Source of the DNA: Symbiodinium natans
Lineage: Eukaryota; Sar; Dinophyceae; Suessiales; Symbiodiniaceae
DNA: 64,000 nucleotides
Direction: 5' to 3'
Assembly (NCBI GenBank): GCA_905221605.1
Contig: CAJNDS010002436.1
Location: 326,079 to 390,078 of the forward strand
Position numbers and translations under genes: made by a program. A model generated the notes under the pieces. The model saw nothing but the letters and a program-made list of their open reading frames with translations, had not been told where the DNA came from and ran no database searches. Positions 11,924-23,302 of this stretch are shown piece after piece (within the stretch, counting starts at the first letter, position 1; the number at the start of each line of letters is the position of its first letter).

Positions 11924-12494
11924 AAACCTAAACCCTAAACCCTAAACCCTATACCTCCAAACCCAACCTCTGCCGGCGCCATCAGCGGCAGCATGCGCCC
12001 TGAGCCGGGCGTCGCCAGGGGCGGCGGCAGCCTGGCCTCCAGCCTGGCATGGGTGGGGGTTCAGTAGGGTTGAGGGTTTAGGGTTTAGGGTTTAGGGTTT
12101 AGGGTTTAGGTCAATTCTAAGGTCATAAAAGGTAATTACAAAGGTAAGCATCAAGTAATTACAAGGTATTTTCAAGGTAGTTACAAGGCAATTGTCAAGG
12201 AAGTACAAGTAGGGTTATAAGTACCCCGAAAAGGGTGATAAGGATGGTACTTATAACCCCTACTTATGACTGCCCATTGAACCTCCAAGTGGGTGGGTGT
12301 GCCACTTGTTTCTTTGCTTTCGTTCTGCGGCTTTTGGGGAGCTTCTGGCACAAGCTTTGGGGTGCTTCGGTAGGGCTTCAAGCCCAATACCCCTTAACTG
12401 AGGAATATACCTAAAATAGACTAAGGACCCCTGAAAAATTGAAGGCATACTCCTTATTTAAGGAGTGTTTAGGTTTAGGATTTGGGTTTCCCAC

Positions 12495-12770
12495 TCCTTT
12501 CGCGCCTGTGCATGAACATGAGCAGCTTGTCAACATTGTCTCTCAACGAGCCCACTTCCTTATCTGCTCACGGCAGAAGAAATCTGCAGGCAGCCCAAGG
12601 AAGGAATTCAAGAGGGCGCCCAGAACCCCAAAAAGGCCACAAGTGTACTTCTCATTCTTCCCATGTCTACATGACGTAGACTCAGGCCTCCTGACTTTGC
12701 ATGAGAAAAGAACTCGAAACTTTACATTGGGAGTTCCGAACTTCGCAACCGCTCAGATTTTGCAAAGGGT
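12495..12770. CDS. Candidate coding segment, strand uncertain
   Basis: The plus strand has a long open frame (FAPVHEHEQLVNIVSQRAHF, then basic sequence) ending in heptamers at 12766. The minus strand has a shorter stretch (DNVDKLLMFMHRRERSG). Either may be coding. Confidence 0.3.
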
Positions 12771-12990
12771 TTAGGGTTTAGGGTTTAGGGTTTCCTGTCA
12801 CACTTGCCGCCGATCTTGCCATTGTGTTGAAGCTTCCTAGCGTGCCTCACATGTTGTGCTGATACCTACTGCAATTATGATCCTATAGCCCTTTTGGCAA
12901 CTGGTCGTGAGGACTAGCCAGATCCTGCAACCTAAGCCCAAAACCTTATGCACCCTAAACCCAAATAAAGTTCAACCCTGCGGGCACAAA

Positions 12991-13071
12991 GGAACCCTAA
13001 TTAAACCCTAAACCCTAAACCCTAAACCCCAAACCCTAAACCCTAACCCTAAACCCTAAACCCTAAACCGC
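12991..13071 (-). repeat. (CCCTAAA)n array
   Basis: About ten heptamers on the plus strand, lying just downstream (minus sense) of the candidate exon 13069-13167. Confidence 0.95.
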
Positions 13072-13167
13072 ATTGGGCTCCAAGATGTGCCAACAAGCCT
13101 CCGAGTCCTTGGCTTCGCGCCAGGACGGGTGGACGCATCCTCCGGAAGGGGGAGCTTGGAACAAGGG
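13069..13167 (-). CDS. Candidate exon, 33 codons
   Basis: Minus-strand PLFQAPPSGGCVHPSWREAK then DSEACWHILEPNA, from TTTGAG|CCC to AATGCG|GTTTAGGG. It follows the coiled-coil exon across an intron made almost only of TTTAGGG. A phase-0 join is possible if the second heptamer GT is used. Confidence 0.5.
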
Positions 13168-13199
13168 CTCAAACGGGATTTAAGAAGACTGTGGCTGGT

Positions 13200-13270
13200 T
13201 CCTAAACCCTAAACCCTAAACCCTAAACCCTAAACCCTAAACCCTAAACCCTAAACCCTAAACCCTAAAC
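13200..13270 (-). repeat. (CCCTAAA)10 array between two candidate exons
   Basis: Perfect heptamers; in minus sense GTTTAGGG begins directly after GGAGGAAG. Confidence 0.95.
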
Positions 13271-13371
13271 CTTCCTCCACCGGAGATGTGGGACTTCAGT
13301 GGGCCCACGTCCCGCTCCAAGTCCGACACGCGCTGCAGCAACCTTTGGTGCAAGGCTGCTCGCAGCAGGCG
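13271..13371 (-). CDS. Candidate coiled-coil exon ending at a heptamer donor
   Basis: Minus-strand RLLRAALHQRLLQRVSDLER then DVGPLKSHISGGG shows heptad spacing and ends GGAGGAAG|GTTTAGGG, a consensus-like donor. The next segment (13200-13270) is pure (TTTAGGG)10 in sense orientation, followed by another candidate exon. Acceptor not determined. Confidence 0.5.
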
Positions 13372-13397
13372 TTGGGGGGTTTTGCGTTTAGGATTGG

Positions 13398-13515
13398 GGT
13401 TTAGGGTTTAGGGTTTAGGGTTTAGGGTTTAGGGTTTAGGGTTTAGGGTTTAGGGTTTAGGGTTTAGGGTTTAGGGTTTAGGGTTTAGGGTTTAGGGTTT
13501 AGGGTTTAGGGTTTA
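13398..13515 (+). repeat. (TTTAGGG)17 array
   Basis: Almost perfect run, then decaying copies to about 13555. Confidence 0.95.
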
Positions 13516-13895
13516 GGATTTTAGGGTTCAGGGTTTTAGGTGTTTGGGTTTTATTAGGGTTCAGGGGGGTGTTTTGGCACCCGCATAGCTGGACGAACCA
13601 CTCCACAGGGATTTTTTGGGGAGGTTTAGGGTTTAGGGTTTAGTTGTAGGGGGCTTGGAGCGGAGGCATGTTGGAGGCACACATTGGAGCTTAATGGATT
13701 CGGAATTCAGATTCAGATTTGCGCCTCGTACGAAGATAGGCGGGATTCAGCCAACAACATCGAACCAAACAAACCTACCTGTGCGGAAGAAACGACTTGA
13801 AGCAATCCGAAGACAATTGCTCGACACGAGCTTTCCTGCCGAGGGCTTCTTTCACCGAAGCTGGGCGCTGGTGCTGCCACCACCCAGCACCAACA

Positions 13896-13979
<84 letters not shown>

Positions 13980-14030
13980 GACCATCACCATCACCATCAT
14001 CACCATCATCACCATCATCACCGTCATCAC
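13896..14030 (+). repeat. (CAT/ATC)n trinucleotide run
   Basis: About 27 CAT units, then CACCATCAT variants. It is open in five or more frames (poly-Ser, poly-His, poly-Met, poly-Asp), so it is not evidence of a gene. Confidence 0.95.
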
Positions 14031-15008
14031 CACCGGTCAATCCTGAAATCCTCACGTTGTCAAGCCGAAACCCGAGAAAGGACAAGTCATCGGGGAAGTC
14101 AAGCGAGGTTTCTGGTCAAGGAAACACCCCAGGAGTCACAAACAACAGCCTTTGGCGCCCACCCTAAACCCCAAACGCCAAACCCTAACCCCCAAAGCCC
14201 CTAAGCCCCTAACTCTAAACCCTAAACCCCAAGCAGCCCCACAACCAGCCGCTGCAACGACTCGACCTGCTCGAGCGTGGCGGTAGCTTGGGGCTCTGAA
14301 GGGCAAACAGGATTGTTAGTAAATTGTCATTATTACTAATATTGTTATTCTTTCTGTTGTTATTGTTTTTGGTTATTGTTAGTGTAAACTGTTATAATTA
14401 TCCATATTGCTCTTATTGTTACTATTACTATTGCGAGTATTAGGTTTTATTACTATTGTTATGAAAATTCATGTTATTGGTCTCGTTGCTGTTTCTATTG
14501 TCATTCTTTTTGTATTTGTTGTTGTTGTCCATTACTGTTGTTCTTGCTACTGTTCTTACTATTATAGTTACGACGATTATTCTTATGATGATTGATGATT
14601 ACTATTCCTGTTCATATGCTTCCTATAAAAATGTGTATTCATCGCTACGGCCATTGCTACTACAAGCCCTCAAACTGGGCCTGTGTGCAGAGCCAGGTCA
14701 GAGGCGTGCCCACGCCCGACGCCAGGGAGCTTTGCATGGCGGCACGGCTGGAAAATGTGTGGGCTTGCTGCAGCTTAGAAAGGTCAAGTCGAGTTCAACT
14801 CTCACAACTCGGAGTAGCTTGGCCAGCATTGGAAGGTCTCAACACTCAGTCAGTCAGGAGGTGGGTTCCCTAAACCCTCACCGCTTGTGCGTGTGATTGG
14901 AGTGTTAAACTTGCCTTCTCTTGAGACCCCAAACCCTTTTTGAACCTGGAAGGAGACCCTAAACCCTAAACCCTAAACCCTAAACCCGAAACCCTGAACC
15001 CTAAACCG

Positions 15009-15110
15009 CGGCGAAAGGCAATGAGCAGGCAGGCCAGAGGATGCAGACAACTCCAAAGCACCCTGCTGCGGAGGAAGCCATCGAATAACGAACTGCGACC
15101 CAGAGAGCCC
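15009..15110 (-). CDS. Candidate exon between arrays, strand uncertain
   Basis: Minus-strand ALWVAVRYSMASSAAGCFGV then VCILWPACSLPFAA ends at GCCGCG|GTTTAGGG, and would be membrane-spanning. A plus-strand frame (RRKAMSRQARGCRQLQSTLL) is also open. Flanks: CCCTAAA on the left, TTTAGGG on the right after a short palindrome half. Confidence 0.3.
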
Positions 15111-15699
15111 TCCATGCCCCTTAACTAAGGACCCTGAAGTTATGGTAGGGATCCTGAATATGATTTAAGTTTAGGGAGGGTTTAGGAGTTTAGAGTTTAG
15201 GGTTTAGGGTTTAGGGTTAGGTTTTAGGGTTCAGGGTACCTTCCTGAACTTATACTGGGCTCTTTGGAGAGCTTCCCGACTACGGCATCCGGCCAGGGTC
15301 CCGGCGGTGAGCGGTAAACCATCGTCCCAAGCCTGTCCGGGGCAGATCAGGAACCGGGGTTCAGAGTGTTTAGGGTTTAGGGTTTAGGGTTTAGGGCTTA
15401 AGGTTCCAGGGTTCCAGGCCCAGGGTTCAGAGCGTTTAGGGTTTAGGATTCTGGCATTCTATCCGCGTTCGATCATCTAGTAGATTCTATCTATTGGGGG
15501 GTTTGTGTCATATGAGGGACTATTTTTTCAGAGAAGGGGTGCTAGGCTTGTGGGGTGCGGGTGCCTGAAGCCTAGGAGCATCAATCACACACAAGTTCAG
15601 CTCAGCCTTGCCAAGAGCCTTTTAATCAAGATATCCTTTGCATAACGGCTGGGGGGCTAACTGAAACTCCGTGGCATTAGGAACAGTCACGACCCCAAA

Positions 15700-15807
15700 C
15701 CCTAAACCCTATAAACCCTATAAACCCTATAAACCCTATAAACCCCATAAACCCTATAAACCCTATAAACCCTATTTAAACCCAATAAACCCTAAATAAA
15801 CCCTATT
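15700..15807 (-). repeat. CCCTATAAA nonamer variant array
   Basis: Copies of AAACCCTAT spaced nine bases apart, a two-base insertion variant of the heptamer. Confidence 0.9.
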
Positions 15808-15928
15808 TCCGCGCAGAGAAGCCTGCCCTGGAGACCCCGTTGACGGAGCCTTGAGCGAGCGCTGTCACGGAAAAACTTGGCAGCCGTCTGGGCGGCCCTG
15901 CAGTTCCAAAATCCACTTCAGAGCTTGC

Positions 15929-16088
15929 TAGGGTTTAGGGTTTAGGGTTTAGGGTTTAGGGTTTAAGGTTTAGGGCTTAGGGCTTAGGGCTTAGGGTTTA
16001 GGGTTTAGGGTTTAGGGTTTAGGGTTTAGGGTTTAGGGTTTAGGGCTTGGGGCTTGGGGCTTGGGGCTTGGGGCTTAGGGTTTAGAGT
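15929..16088 (+). repeat. (TTTAGGG)n with a TTGGGGC tail
   Basis: Perfect heptamers, then GCTTAGG and GCTTGGG homogenised variants, evidence of local spreading of single variants. Confidence 0.9.
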
Positions 16089-16170
16089 CTGGTCGTTTGG
16101 AAGGTTCTATGCTGGCATCGTCATCTCTCATACGGAATCGCTTCAGGATCTTCCAAAAACGAAGAACGAG
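16086..16170 (-). CDS. Candidate exon
   Basis: Minus-strand LVLRFWKILKRFRMRDDDAS then IEPSKRPDS, a basic amphipathic helix of the kind found next to membrane segments of channels. The family cannot be assigned. Flanked on the low side by TTTAGGG and TTGGGGC repeats. Confidence 0.4.
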
Positions 16171-16308
16171 GGTCACAGTTATAATGACAAGGTTACTTCT
16201 GCAACAAACACTAGACTGTGGGGGGTCTCAATTCCTTCTGAGCTCTGCCGGTCTTCCAGTGGGATGTGTCTCCCTGTGCCTCCATTGTTAGGGTTTAGGG
16301 TTTAGGGT

Positions 16309-16503
16309 TCAGGGTTTAGGGAAACAAATCTCCTTTTCCAAACTGGATCGTTCTGGTCGGGACGGTCTGGGGCCTTCACCGATTTTAATCTGTGTTCGCC
16401 TCTTAAAGCTCCTCTTAGGCATGTAGGGAGAAAAAAAGAGAAGCAACCCAGGGCCCTCCTGGCAAACAAGCCTTCCTGTTGCATTTAACGCTAGACACCC
16501 CAC
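16309..16503 (-). CDS. Candidate exon
   Basis: The minus-strand frame contains GLLLFFSPYMPKRSFKRRTQ then IKIGEGPRPSRPERSSLEKE. The donor is probably GAGATTT|GTTTCCC, running straight into telomere-like sequence. It lies with the exons at 16086-16170 and 18026-18131 in one direction and may belong to the same membrane-protein gene. Confidence 0.4.
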   Translation of the reverse strand: MGCLALNATGRLVCQEGPGLLLFFSPYMPKRSFKRRTQIKIGEGPRPSRPERSSLEKEICFPKP

Positions 16504-17251
16504 AGATAGCCCAAAACCCTTCTAGAATGATAGAAGACCCTAAGCCCGAATCCTCTAACACCTTCAATCTTTCTCTATGACCCTAAACCCTTAGCCTTAA
16601 ACCCTTTTGCAAGTTCCTTCTGGGGACCTATTGATGAGATAGGATGAAATAGGCGCTTCGAGAGAGCTTCCGCCTACGACTGCATGGCTTAACATGGGGT
16701 TGGTTCTTTGCCCTAACCCTTTTTGCCCTAACCCTAAACCCTAAACCCTAAACTTTGCACCTAGGAATAACGCGTGGCTGGATTGCAGTGCCTCTGCTTT
16801 CCACACCCTAATAACCCTTTCTTGTAACAAAGGGGTTGATTTGCCAGCATAAACCCTACACCTCAAACCCCAAACCCCAAACCCCAAACCCCAAACCCTA
16901 AACCCTAAACCCTAAACCCTAAATCCCAGAGTTGAGGACTTAGGGAGACCCTAAAAAACCCTAAGGCCGCGCAGCTATTGCAGCTGGGAGGCGGCTCCTT
17001 GGCCACCTGCTTTTGATTTAGAGGGTTTAGGGTTTAGGGTTTAGGGTTTAGGGTTTAGGGTTTAGGGTTAGGGTTCGCGGATAGGATAGGGTTGAGGGTT
17101 TTCCGCGGGGCATACTGACGGCGGCACCAGGTCAGGAGTATGGGGCCCGGTCATTCATGCTTTAGGATGCAGGTTTTGGTTCATTTTTCTTGCTACTGCT
17201 GCTTAGATCTCTTTAAATTATTCTACTTCGAACATCCCCACCCTCTCTTGG

Positions 17252-17733
17252 TAGAGATACTCTGGGGTTGGGCACTCCGGGGACACTCTGGCGTTGGGCA
17301 CTCCAGAAAAAACTCTGGGGCTGGGCACTCCGGGAACACTCTGAAATTGGGCACTCCAGAAAGACTCTGGGTTTGGGTACTCCGGGCCAAGGACACTGCC
17401 ACTCCAAGGAGACTCTGGGGTTGGGCACTCCAGGGAAACTCTGGGATAGGGTTGGGCACCAGGAGAGTTTGGTACTCTGGTTGGGCACTCCAGGAGACTC
17501 TGGGGTTGGGCACTCCAGACAGATACAAGGGCTGGGCACTCGGGGACACGCACTTCAGGGAGACTCTGGAGTTGGGCACGGGACAATCTGGTGTTGGGAA
17601 TTCAGGAAGACTCTATGGGGAGACTTTGGGGCTGAGACTCTGGGGTTTGGAAATACCCTAGGGTTGGACTCCAGGGATACTCTGGGGCTGGGCACTCCAG
17701 GGACACTCTGGGGTTGGGCACTCCAAAAAAGAC
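17252..17733 (+). repeat. Minisatellite, unit near ACTCTGGGGTTGGGCACTCC
   Basis: Around 16 copies of a 28-35 base unit. Open frames on both strands across it are repeat-made. No gene. Confidence 0.85.
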
Positions 17734-18025
17734 TGAGCACTGTCCCTGTGCCTGCACGGTTCGGGCTGGTCAGACTGCACTGCTCCCCATCAGTCAGGCT
17801 TGCAACGATGATTCACGTCGCTGTGGGGTTTCGACACCTGCATAAGGGCTTTATACGTAGGTCTTCGGGTCCTCCAAGCCCTGCATATTATGCCACTTGA
17901 CCTAGGGTATAGCCCCTAAGCCCTAAACCCTAAGCCCCAACCCCTAAACCCTTTTTTACGGCTGGGACTGCTGCACTGCCTGCCACCCGAAACCCAAAAC
18001 CCCATAAAGCACTTTCTGTCACGAC

Positions 18026-18131
18026 TTGAAGCTTGGGTCGGCGCTCTGAAGCTCACGGCCGAGACGACGACCACTGCGAGGGCGGTCTTCCAGGTCAGGG
18101 ACAACTCGAAGGCCATGCTGGGCAGCAGCAC
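18026..18131 (-). CDS. Candidate exon with a transmembrane segment
   Basis: Minus strand: VLLPSMAFELSLTWKTALAV then VVVSAVSFRAPTQAS. The acceptor is AACAGTCAG and the donor CTTCAA|GTCGTG. A roughly 20-residue hydrophobic run suggests a membrane helix. The plus-strand frame (RLEAWVGALKLTAETTTTAR, stop at 18131-18133) is an equally open alternative. Confidence 0.35.
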
Positions 18132-19308
18132 CTGACTGTTTAGGGTTCAGGGTTCAGGGTTCAGGGTTCAGGGTTCAGGGTTCAGGGTTTAGGATTTAGG
18201 GTTTAGGGTCACCTCAACTTGGAGGTTCATGGGAATTACTTATGGGTTTAGAGTTTAGGGTCTAGGGCTTTGGGCTTAGGGTTGAGGGTTGCACTTCAAA
18301 GGAATCCTCTTGGGGTATTAACAGGGTTTCGGGTACAAGGGCTTTCTCCCTTGTACTACTAACAGTCCTTAGTAGGGATTATCACAGGGGGTGACTATAG
18401 GAGGCCAAAAACAGGTTATAAGCATAGCTATACATTATAAGTAGGGCGATCAGTACCCGATATATTCATGTTCCCCCTTTTACTAACAGTCCTTATTGAA
18501 ATAGAGGTACTATAGGAGGTACATGGGTAGTTATAAGTAGGTTTAGAAGTACCCCCTCCTCCCCCCCCCCCACCCAAAAAAAAAGGTTATAAGTATAGTT
18601 AGCATACTTCTAACCGTACTTACAGCTACCCATGAACCTCCGAGAACAGACTCCTACTCTTTTTATGTGCTTGTAACAATGCACGCCTTTATGGGTTTAG
18701 GCTTTAGGGTGATTTTTCTATGGCATGCCTCGGGGATGCTACTGCCTGGCAAGTCCCCCAGGAGCATGCAGTGTCAATGAAAGCAGTTCTGAGGAGCGTG
18801 CTGCCAGCAGCGCAGCCGCAGGAAAAGAAAAGCCCGCCTCAGCGCAACGTGGACAAAAATATGAAAAGCCTACTGGGATACAATTAAGATTTCTATACTT
18901 TTCTTGTGGTATGCCAGCTGTGGATGTTGCGTTCGTCGTCGCGAACTTGAAGAGTGTTCGACCAAAGCTCAAATACCCGCATACCCTGGAACACTGTGGG
19001 AGCGCCGAGTGAGCACAGCAGTCTGATTTCATCTCAATGGTCCTTGTAAACGGTAAACCCAGGTTCACCAAGTGAGCCCCTTGGCATGCATCTCTGGCTC
19101 ACTTGCACAGGGTTTAGGGTTTAGGGTCTAGGCGCACTCAATGGATGATCCGATGTGGGTTTTGCAATGGATGATCTGGCTTTGGTTTTGGGTTCAGGGG
19201 CTTGCAGACGACAATCGCAGACAGACACCCTGGCCAGGGTCTGAATTGGTGGATCCTCCCATTACTTAGACCCAGAGCAATCTAAATCTGTATTGGGACC
19301 TCGCCACC

Positions 19309-19398
19309 CCAAACCCTAAACCCTAAACCCTAAACCCTAAACCCTAAACCCTACCTAAACCCTAAACCCTAAACCCTAAACCCTAAACCCTAAACCCT
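19309..19398 (-). repeat. (CCCTAAA)n array
   Basis: About 12 heptamers with one CCTA interruption; adjoins the candidate exon that stops at 19415. Confidence 0.95.
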
Positions 19399-19414
19399 CA
19401 GGCTGTGAGCTGCC

Positions 19415-19520
19415 CTACTCTTCTGCAGGCCGGACATACAGCAGCGTGATGAGATAGACAGGCGCGAAGACCCGCCATGGGGAGAAGTGCACCTCATCCA
19501 CAATCAGGGAGCTGACAAGG
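19415..19520 (-). CDS. Candidate terminal exon, membrane-like
   Basis: The minus-strand frame LVSSLIVDEVHFSPWRVFAP then VYLITLLYVRPAEE stops at 19415-19417. It follows the exon above after a short intron; a phase-1 join (ATAT|GTCC to CTGAG|CC) keeps frame. The plus strand is also open, so confidence is limited. Confidence 0.35.
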
Positions 19521-19560
19521 GCTCAGGCCTTCGGTTTTCGAATTCCCGGTATGGGTTTAC

Positions 19561-19687
19561 GTAGTGGTTCAGGACTTCAGGACATATGTCGGCAATGCGA
19601 ACCTTACGGTCTAAGCCGCGAGCCCCGGCGCTGGCGAGCCCCTCGGCCACTGCCATGGCCGCTATGCCACACGCCGATTCGACAAGC
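19561..19687 (-). CDS. Candidate exon
   Basis: Follows GGTTTAG on the minus strand and encodes LVESACGIAAMAVAEGLASA then GARGLDRKVRIADICPEVL. The donor could be CACTAC|GTAAAC at 19561 or ATAT|GTCC at 19584. GC-rich third positions. The acceptor lies inside the heptamer itself (TTTAG), an example of an array providing a splice site. Family unknown. Confidence 0.45.
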
Positions 19688-19879
19688 CTAAACCCTAAAC
19701 CCGGAACCCCAAACCCTAAACCCTAAACCCTAAATCCTAAACCCTAAACCCTAAACCCATGTTGGCCCATGTTACTACAGCTGACTCCTGACATGCGAAG
19801 TGCTGCTCTGAGATCCAAGACAGCTGCGCCAGGATCCTGAGAGTACAACATGCGCTAAGCAACCGGGCATAGCGATACA

Positions 19880-20112
19880 TATATATATATATATATATAC
19901 ATAGATAGATATAGATATAGATATAGATATAGATATAGATATAGATATATTTATAGATATACGTATATATACTTAATTATGTATGTGTCTATATATATAT
20001 ATGTGTGTGTGTAAATGAATAGATAAATCTATGTATATATACATATCTATGTGTGTCTGTATGTCTATTTATATGTATACCTATGTGTATATATATATGT
20101 GTGTGTGTGTGT
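19880..20112. repeat. AT/ATAGAT/GTGTAT simple repeats
   Basis: (AT)n, (ATAGAT)n and mixed TATATG runs; the small frame over it (20053-20415) is repeat-derived. Confidence 0.9.
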
Positions 20113-21574
20113 ATCTGTTTATACTTATTGAATTCTCTGTACGCAGTCTGTATGTCTTTTTATTTGTGCCTATATGTATATTCATGCGTGTTATGCATAG
20201 CATCTGAAAGCCTGATATACCATGTTATGCAGGGCAATCTGCTTGAACGCAGGCGTGTCGAGGCATCGGGACCCCCATCTGGCTCACGCTGCTACGGAAA
20301 TCGCCCCTTTTTGTCTGAGCTCACACATCTTCTGACATCTGCTCCTCATCGTCTTCCTGAGCATCATCGTCGTCTTCCGCGTCCTCCGTTGACAAAGCTC
20401 AGCAACAGCCAATAGCTCTCGAACCACTCCAGACCACTTCTTGACGCGGCAAGGTGTGAAGTGTTACCCTGCACCTATTTTAGAACCCGGACTCGAGCAT
20501 CAGCTGGGAGCACCAAGCCGCACATTTGCGCAGCCCAGCCGCACAAACTCATCGAGAGATGTCTGCAAACCTCACGGCATAACGATGGTCCTCTTCACCC
20601 TAAACCCTAAACCCTAGACCCTAAACCCTAAGTCAACTGGGAGCTCCTGCGCACCGATGCCGCCGAGCTCTGCAGCGTGCCGCTTCCGAAGCTCATCTCA
20701 GTCGCTGCACGACAGAGCCACAAAAGACATCCTTCAAGTATGCAACAGTACTATGTAGAGGGTTTTGTCTGCCACCCGACTAGCCACAGCGAAGCGGGGT
20801 AAACTATGCGACATGATGCAACAAAACTGAGTGAGTGTAAGCTTTTATGACTTTGAATAACATCAGTAACGTTAATGATAGTGACTCGTTGTGTATATAT
20901 GTTGTGTAGACTTGCCTAGCCTCCAGGTAATCTTGGCTTGGAGTTATAGTCGTAAGCGCTTGAAGTGCTCCTGATTAGGGTTTAGGGTTTAGGGTTTAGG
21001 AATGAGGGTTTAGGGTTATCTGGGCTGAGAGGCTTGCAACCGAAATCACGGGCGTGCTCGAGACGATGATCACGGCGTGTGCAGCCGACGTGGCAAGGCT
21101 TAGTTGGGGTTCTCAGTGGATCGAAAACCCAGGAGCAGCAACCGCTTGGCCAGATGTTGAAGTAGGGCATTGCAACCACAATTATAAGCTGAGCTGACGT
21201 CCTCTCTGAGAAAGCCTGTACGGAAGGAAGCCCGAATGCGACCGGCAAAACCACAGCAAACCCCCCCCCCCCAGCGCGAGAAGCACGAGACGGTGGGCCT
21301 GTCATCTGCTTGATCTCGTCCGTGAGTGCCTCCGGAACTTCCCTGAACCAAACCCCCTTGCCTTTCAACCAGTTCATTGTTGGGATAATATTAAAAATTT
21401 AGACTTTTATTCCTTATTGGGTTTAAGTACCCTTAAAAATGTATAATGTTCCCCAACTATGACAAAGTCAAGGAAAAAGGATCACCCCCTCGTACCCTGT
21501 AGAAGATCAGGGTTCTGAAAGATGTATTGGGGTTCCTGAAACAAGGGGATCCCGCTGCTTAAACCTCCTCTGAC

Positions 21575-21782
21575 TCTAGGATGGCCCAGAAAACCCTCTA
21601 GGGTTGAGGGGGTTTAGGGTTTAGGGTTTGGGGTTTAGGGTTTAGGGTTTAGGGTTTAGGGTTGAGAGTTTAAGGTTTCGACGCTCACACTCGCACACAG
21701 CCGGTTTAAGGTTTAAGGTTTAGGGATTTATGATCCTCTTAAACCCAACAAGAGAAAACATAAGATGTACCAAGGGCCTACC
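21575..21782 (-). mobile_element. Introner-like element with an internal TTTAGGG array
   Basis: Minus-sense ends GGTAGGCCCTTGG and GGGCCATCCTAG, the same as ALKBH8 intron 2 and the element at 45719-45819. GGCCC/GGGCC are inverted. The interior is largely telomere-like repeat. Confidence 0.65.
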
Positions 21783-21946
21783 TCAGAGGGACTTTGGGGG
21801 GCTCGCAGCTGTCTTGAGAGACAGAGTGCCAGGGCCCACGTGGCACGCTTTTTGTTTTTTTTCTTGCCACCTCCCTCGCTGACCTCTCGGACACACTTGA
21901 GGGAGCTGAATGAAAAAATATAATCTGGCTGCTTCAAATGGCTCAC
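21783..21946 (-). CDS. Candidate exon with strong donor before a telomere-containing intron
   Basis: The minus-strand frame ends KRATWALALCLSRQLRAPQ plus SPSE at TCTGAG|GTAGGCCC. The following intron-like segment (21575-21782) has the same ends as an ALKBH8 intron (GGTAGGCCC...GGCCATCCTAG) and contains a TTTAGGG array. Upstream codons are ambiguous between two frames. Confidence 0.35.
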
Positions 21947-22091
21947 GTTCGCACTTTTTTGGGTTTGGGTTGCCGTGCCGGCCTTCTTGTCGTCCTTTTT
22001 GCTCTTCTTCCTGGGCCACTGGCGTTACAAAGAAGGATGGCTTTGCAAATCGAAACCTGGTGCCTCAGCTATATCGCCACTCAGGTTCATA

Positions 22092-22222
22092 TAGGGTCCC
22101 AAAAAAGCGCATCAGCAAAAAGTAGGATAGGGATATCCCATATAAACCCCCCTATACTGAAGCCCAATAAGGCAGGGATATCCCTATGAAATTCTTATGC
22201 TTATGTCCTTTTTGGGTCCCTA
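22092..22222. mobile_element. Palindromic element
   Basis: AGGGTCCCAAAAAA / TTTTTGGGTCCCT; the inner part repeats GGGATATCCC. Confidence 0.65.
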
Positions 22223-22438
22223 ATCATAGCTGTTGTGGCAACGGACCTTCCGTACACACCAGGTGCCACGGTCATCTTACGGGCATCGAACGCTGAAAAC
22301 AACCCTAAACCCTAAATCCTAAACCCTAAACCCAAAACCCTAAAGGTCGAAGAATAGAAAATAAGAACAGAGCCCTGGAGGTGCGCCGTTCGGCGGGTGA
22401 TGAAGCCAAACCCTTGTGAAAGGACTTATTATATACCT

Positions 22439-22538
22439 TGGGACGATGTTTCTTATACTAAGAGCTCTTGAATAGGGCTTATAGTACTCCCTATTATAAG
22501 CCCTAGAAGGGACTGTTCGTAGAAGGGGGGACATCCCA
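22439..22538. mobile_element. Palindromic element, group A, diverged
   Basis: Ends GGGACGATGTTTCTTATACT / AGAAGGGGGGACATCCC. Confidence 0.7.
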
Positions 22539-22624
22539 AAAACACCCTCAAGTGCCCGCCCGAATCATCTTACAAGCTTCAGAAGCCCTAAACCCTAAAC
22601 CCTAAACCCTAGACCCTAAACCCC

Positions 22625-22708
22625 CTAGTGACGGTCGGGTTTCGGAAGCTTCTTGCGCTGCCGCTTGAGGTCTGCCACCGTCGCCTTCCGAGGACTGCAG
22701 GACTCTTG
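22625..22708 (-). CDS. Candidate C-terminal exon of a minus-strand gene
   Basis: Encodes SPRKATVADLKRQRKKLPKP then DRH and TAG (22625-22627), immediately followed on the sense strand by GGGGTTTAGGG repeats. The basic helical tail is convincing. The acceptor is probably AG near 22705. It marks the 3' end of a gene whose upstream exons would be at higher coordinates. Confidence 0.45.
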   Translation of the reverse strand, partial: QESCSPRKATVADLKRQRKKLPKPDRH

Positions 22709-23302
22709 ACACCTATGGGCTCAAAGGGCAAGTGGTTGCTAGTAAGCCCTAAGCCCTAAGCCCTAAACACCCCAAACCTGCATTGGAAGGGCCAGCAGCC
22801 AGCAAACGGTTGCAAAAGCCTTTAGGATTGGTTTAGGGACCCCAGGTCCCGAAGATCTAGATGATCATTGAGCCCTTTCGGAATCCAATCCTCCACCTTG
22901 TCTGGTACCAGGGAAACCCGCGACTCTGCAAAATCAGAGACCTGCTGGAGGTTTAGGGTTTAGGGTAAAGCTTCCGAACAGAGCTGCTCACTGCAGCCCA
23001 CCACTGTCCCCAAACCCGAAGCCCTAAGCCTCTTCAACCTTCTCTTGAAGTGGCCATTCCAAGGAACGGGCATGGCTCAACAACCGTAGATTCCCAAGAA
23101 ACTCAAAGCCCTTAACCCTAAACCCTAGACCCTAAGCCCGAAGCCCTAAACCCTAAACCCTAAACCCCAAACCCCAGACCCTAAACCCTAAACCCTAAAC
23201 CCTACACCCCTAAGCCTTAGCCCTCCTCAGAACTTTACACCCACAGCCCTCTCACGACCGGCCTGGAGGGCTCTGCGCTCGCCCGCATGCCGCCTCAAGA
23301 GA

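Noticed and set aside
13655-14204. Poly-Ser, poly-His, poly-Met and poly-Asp frames
   Set aside because: All read the same CAT run in different frames.
17140-17900. Gly/Leu/Trp-rich plus-strand frames (173 and 210 codons)
   Set aside because: Generated by the minisatellite; the opposite strand is equally open.
19880-20415. 120-codon Cys/Ile/Tyr plus-strand frame
   Set aside because: Starts in AT/GT simple repeats and has no conserved feature.
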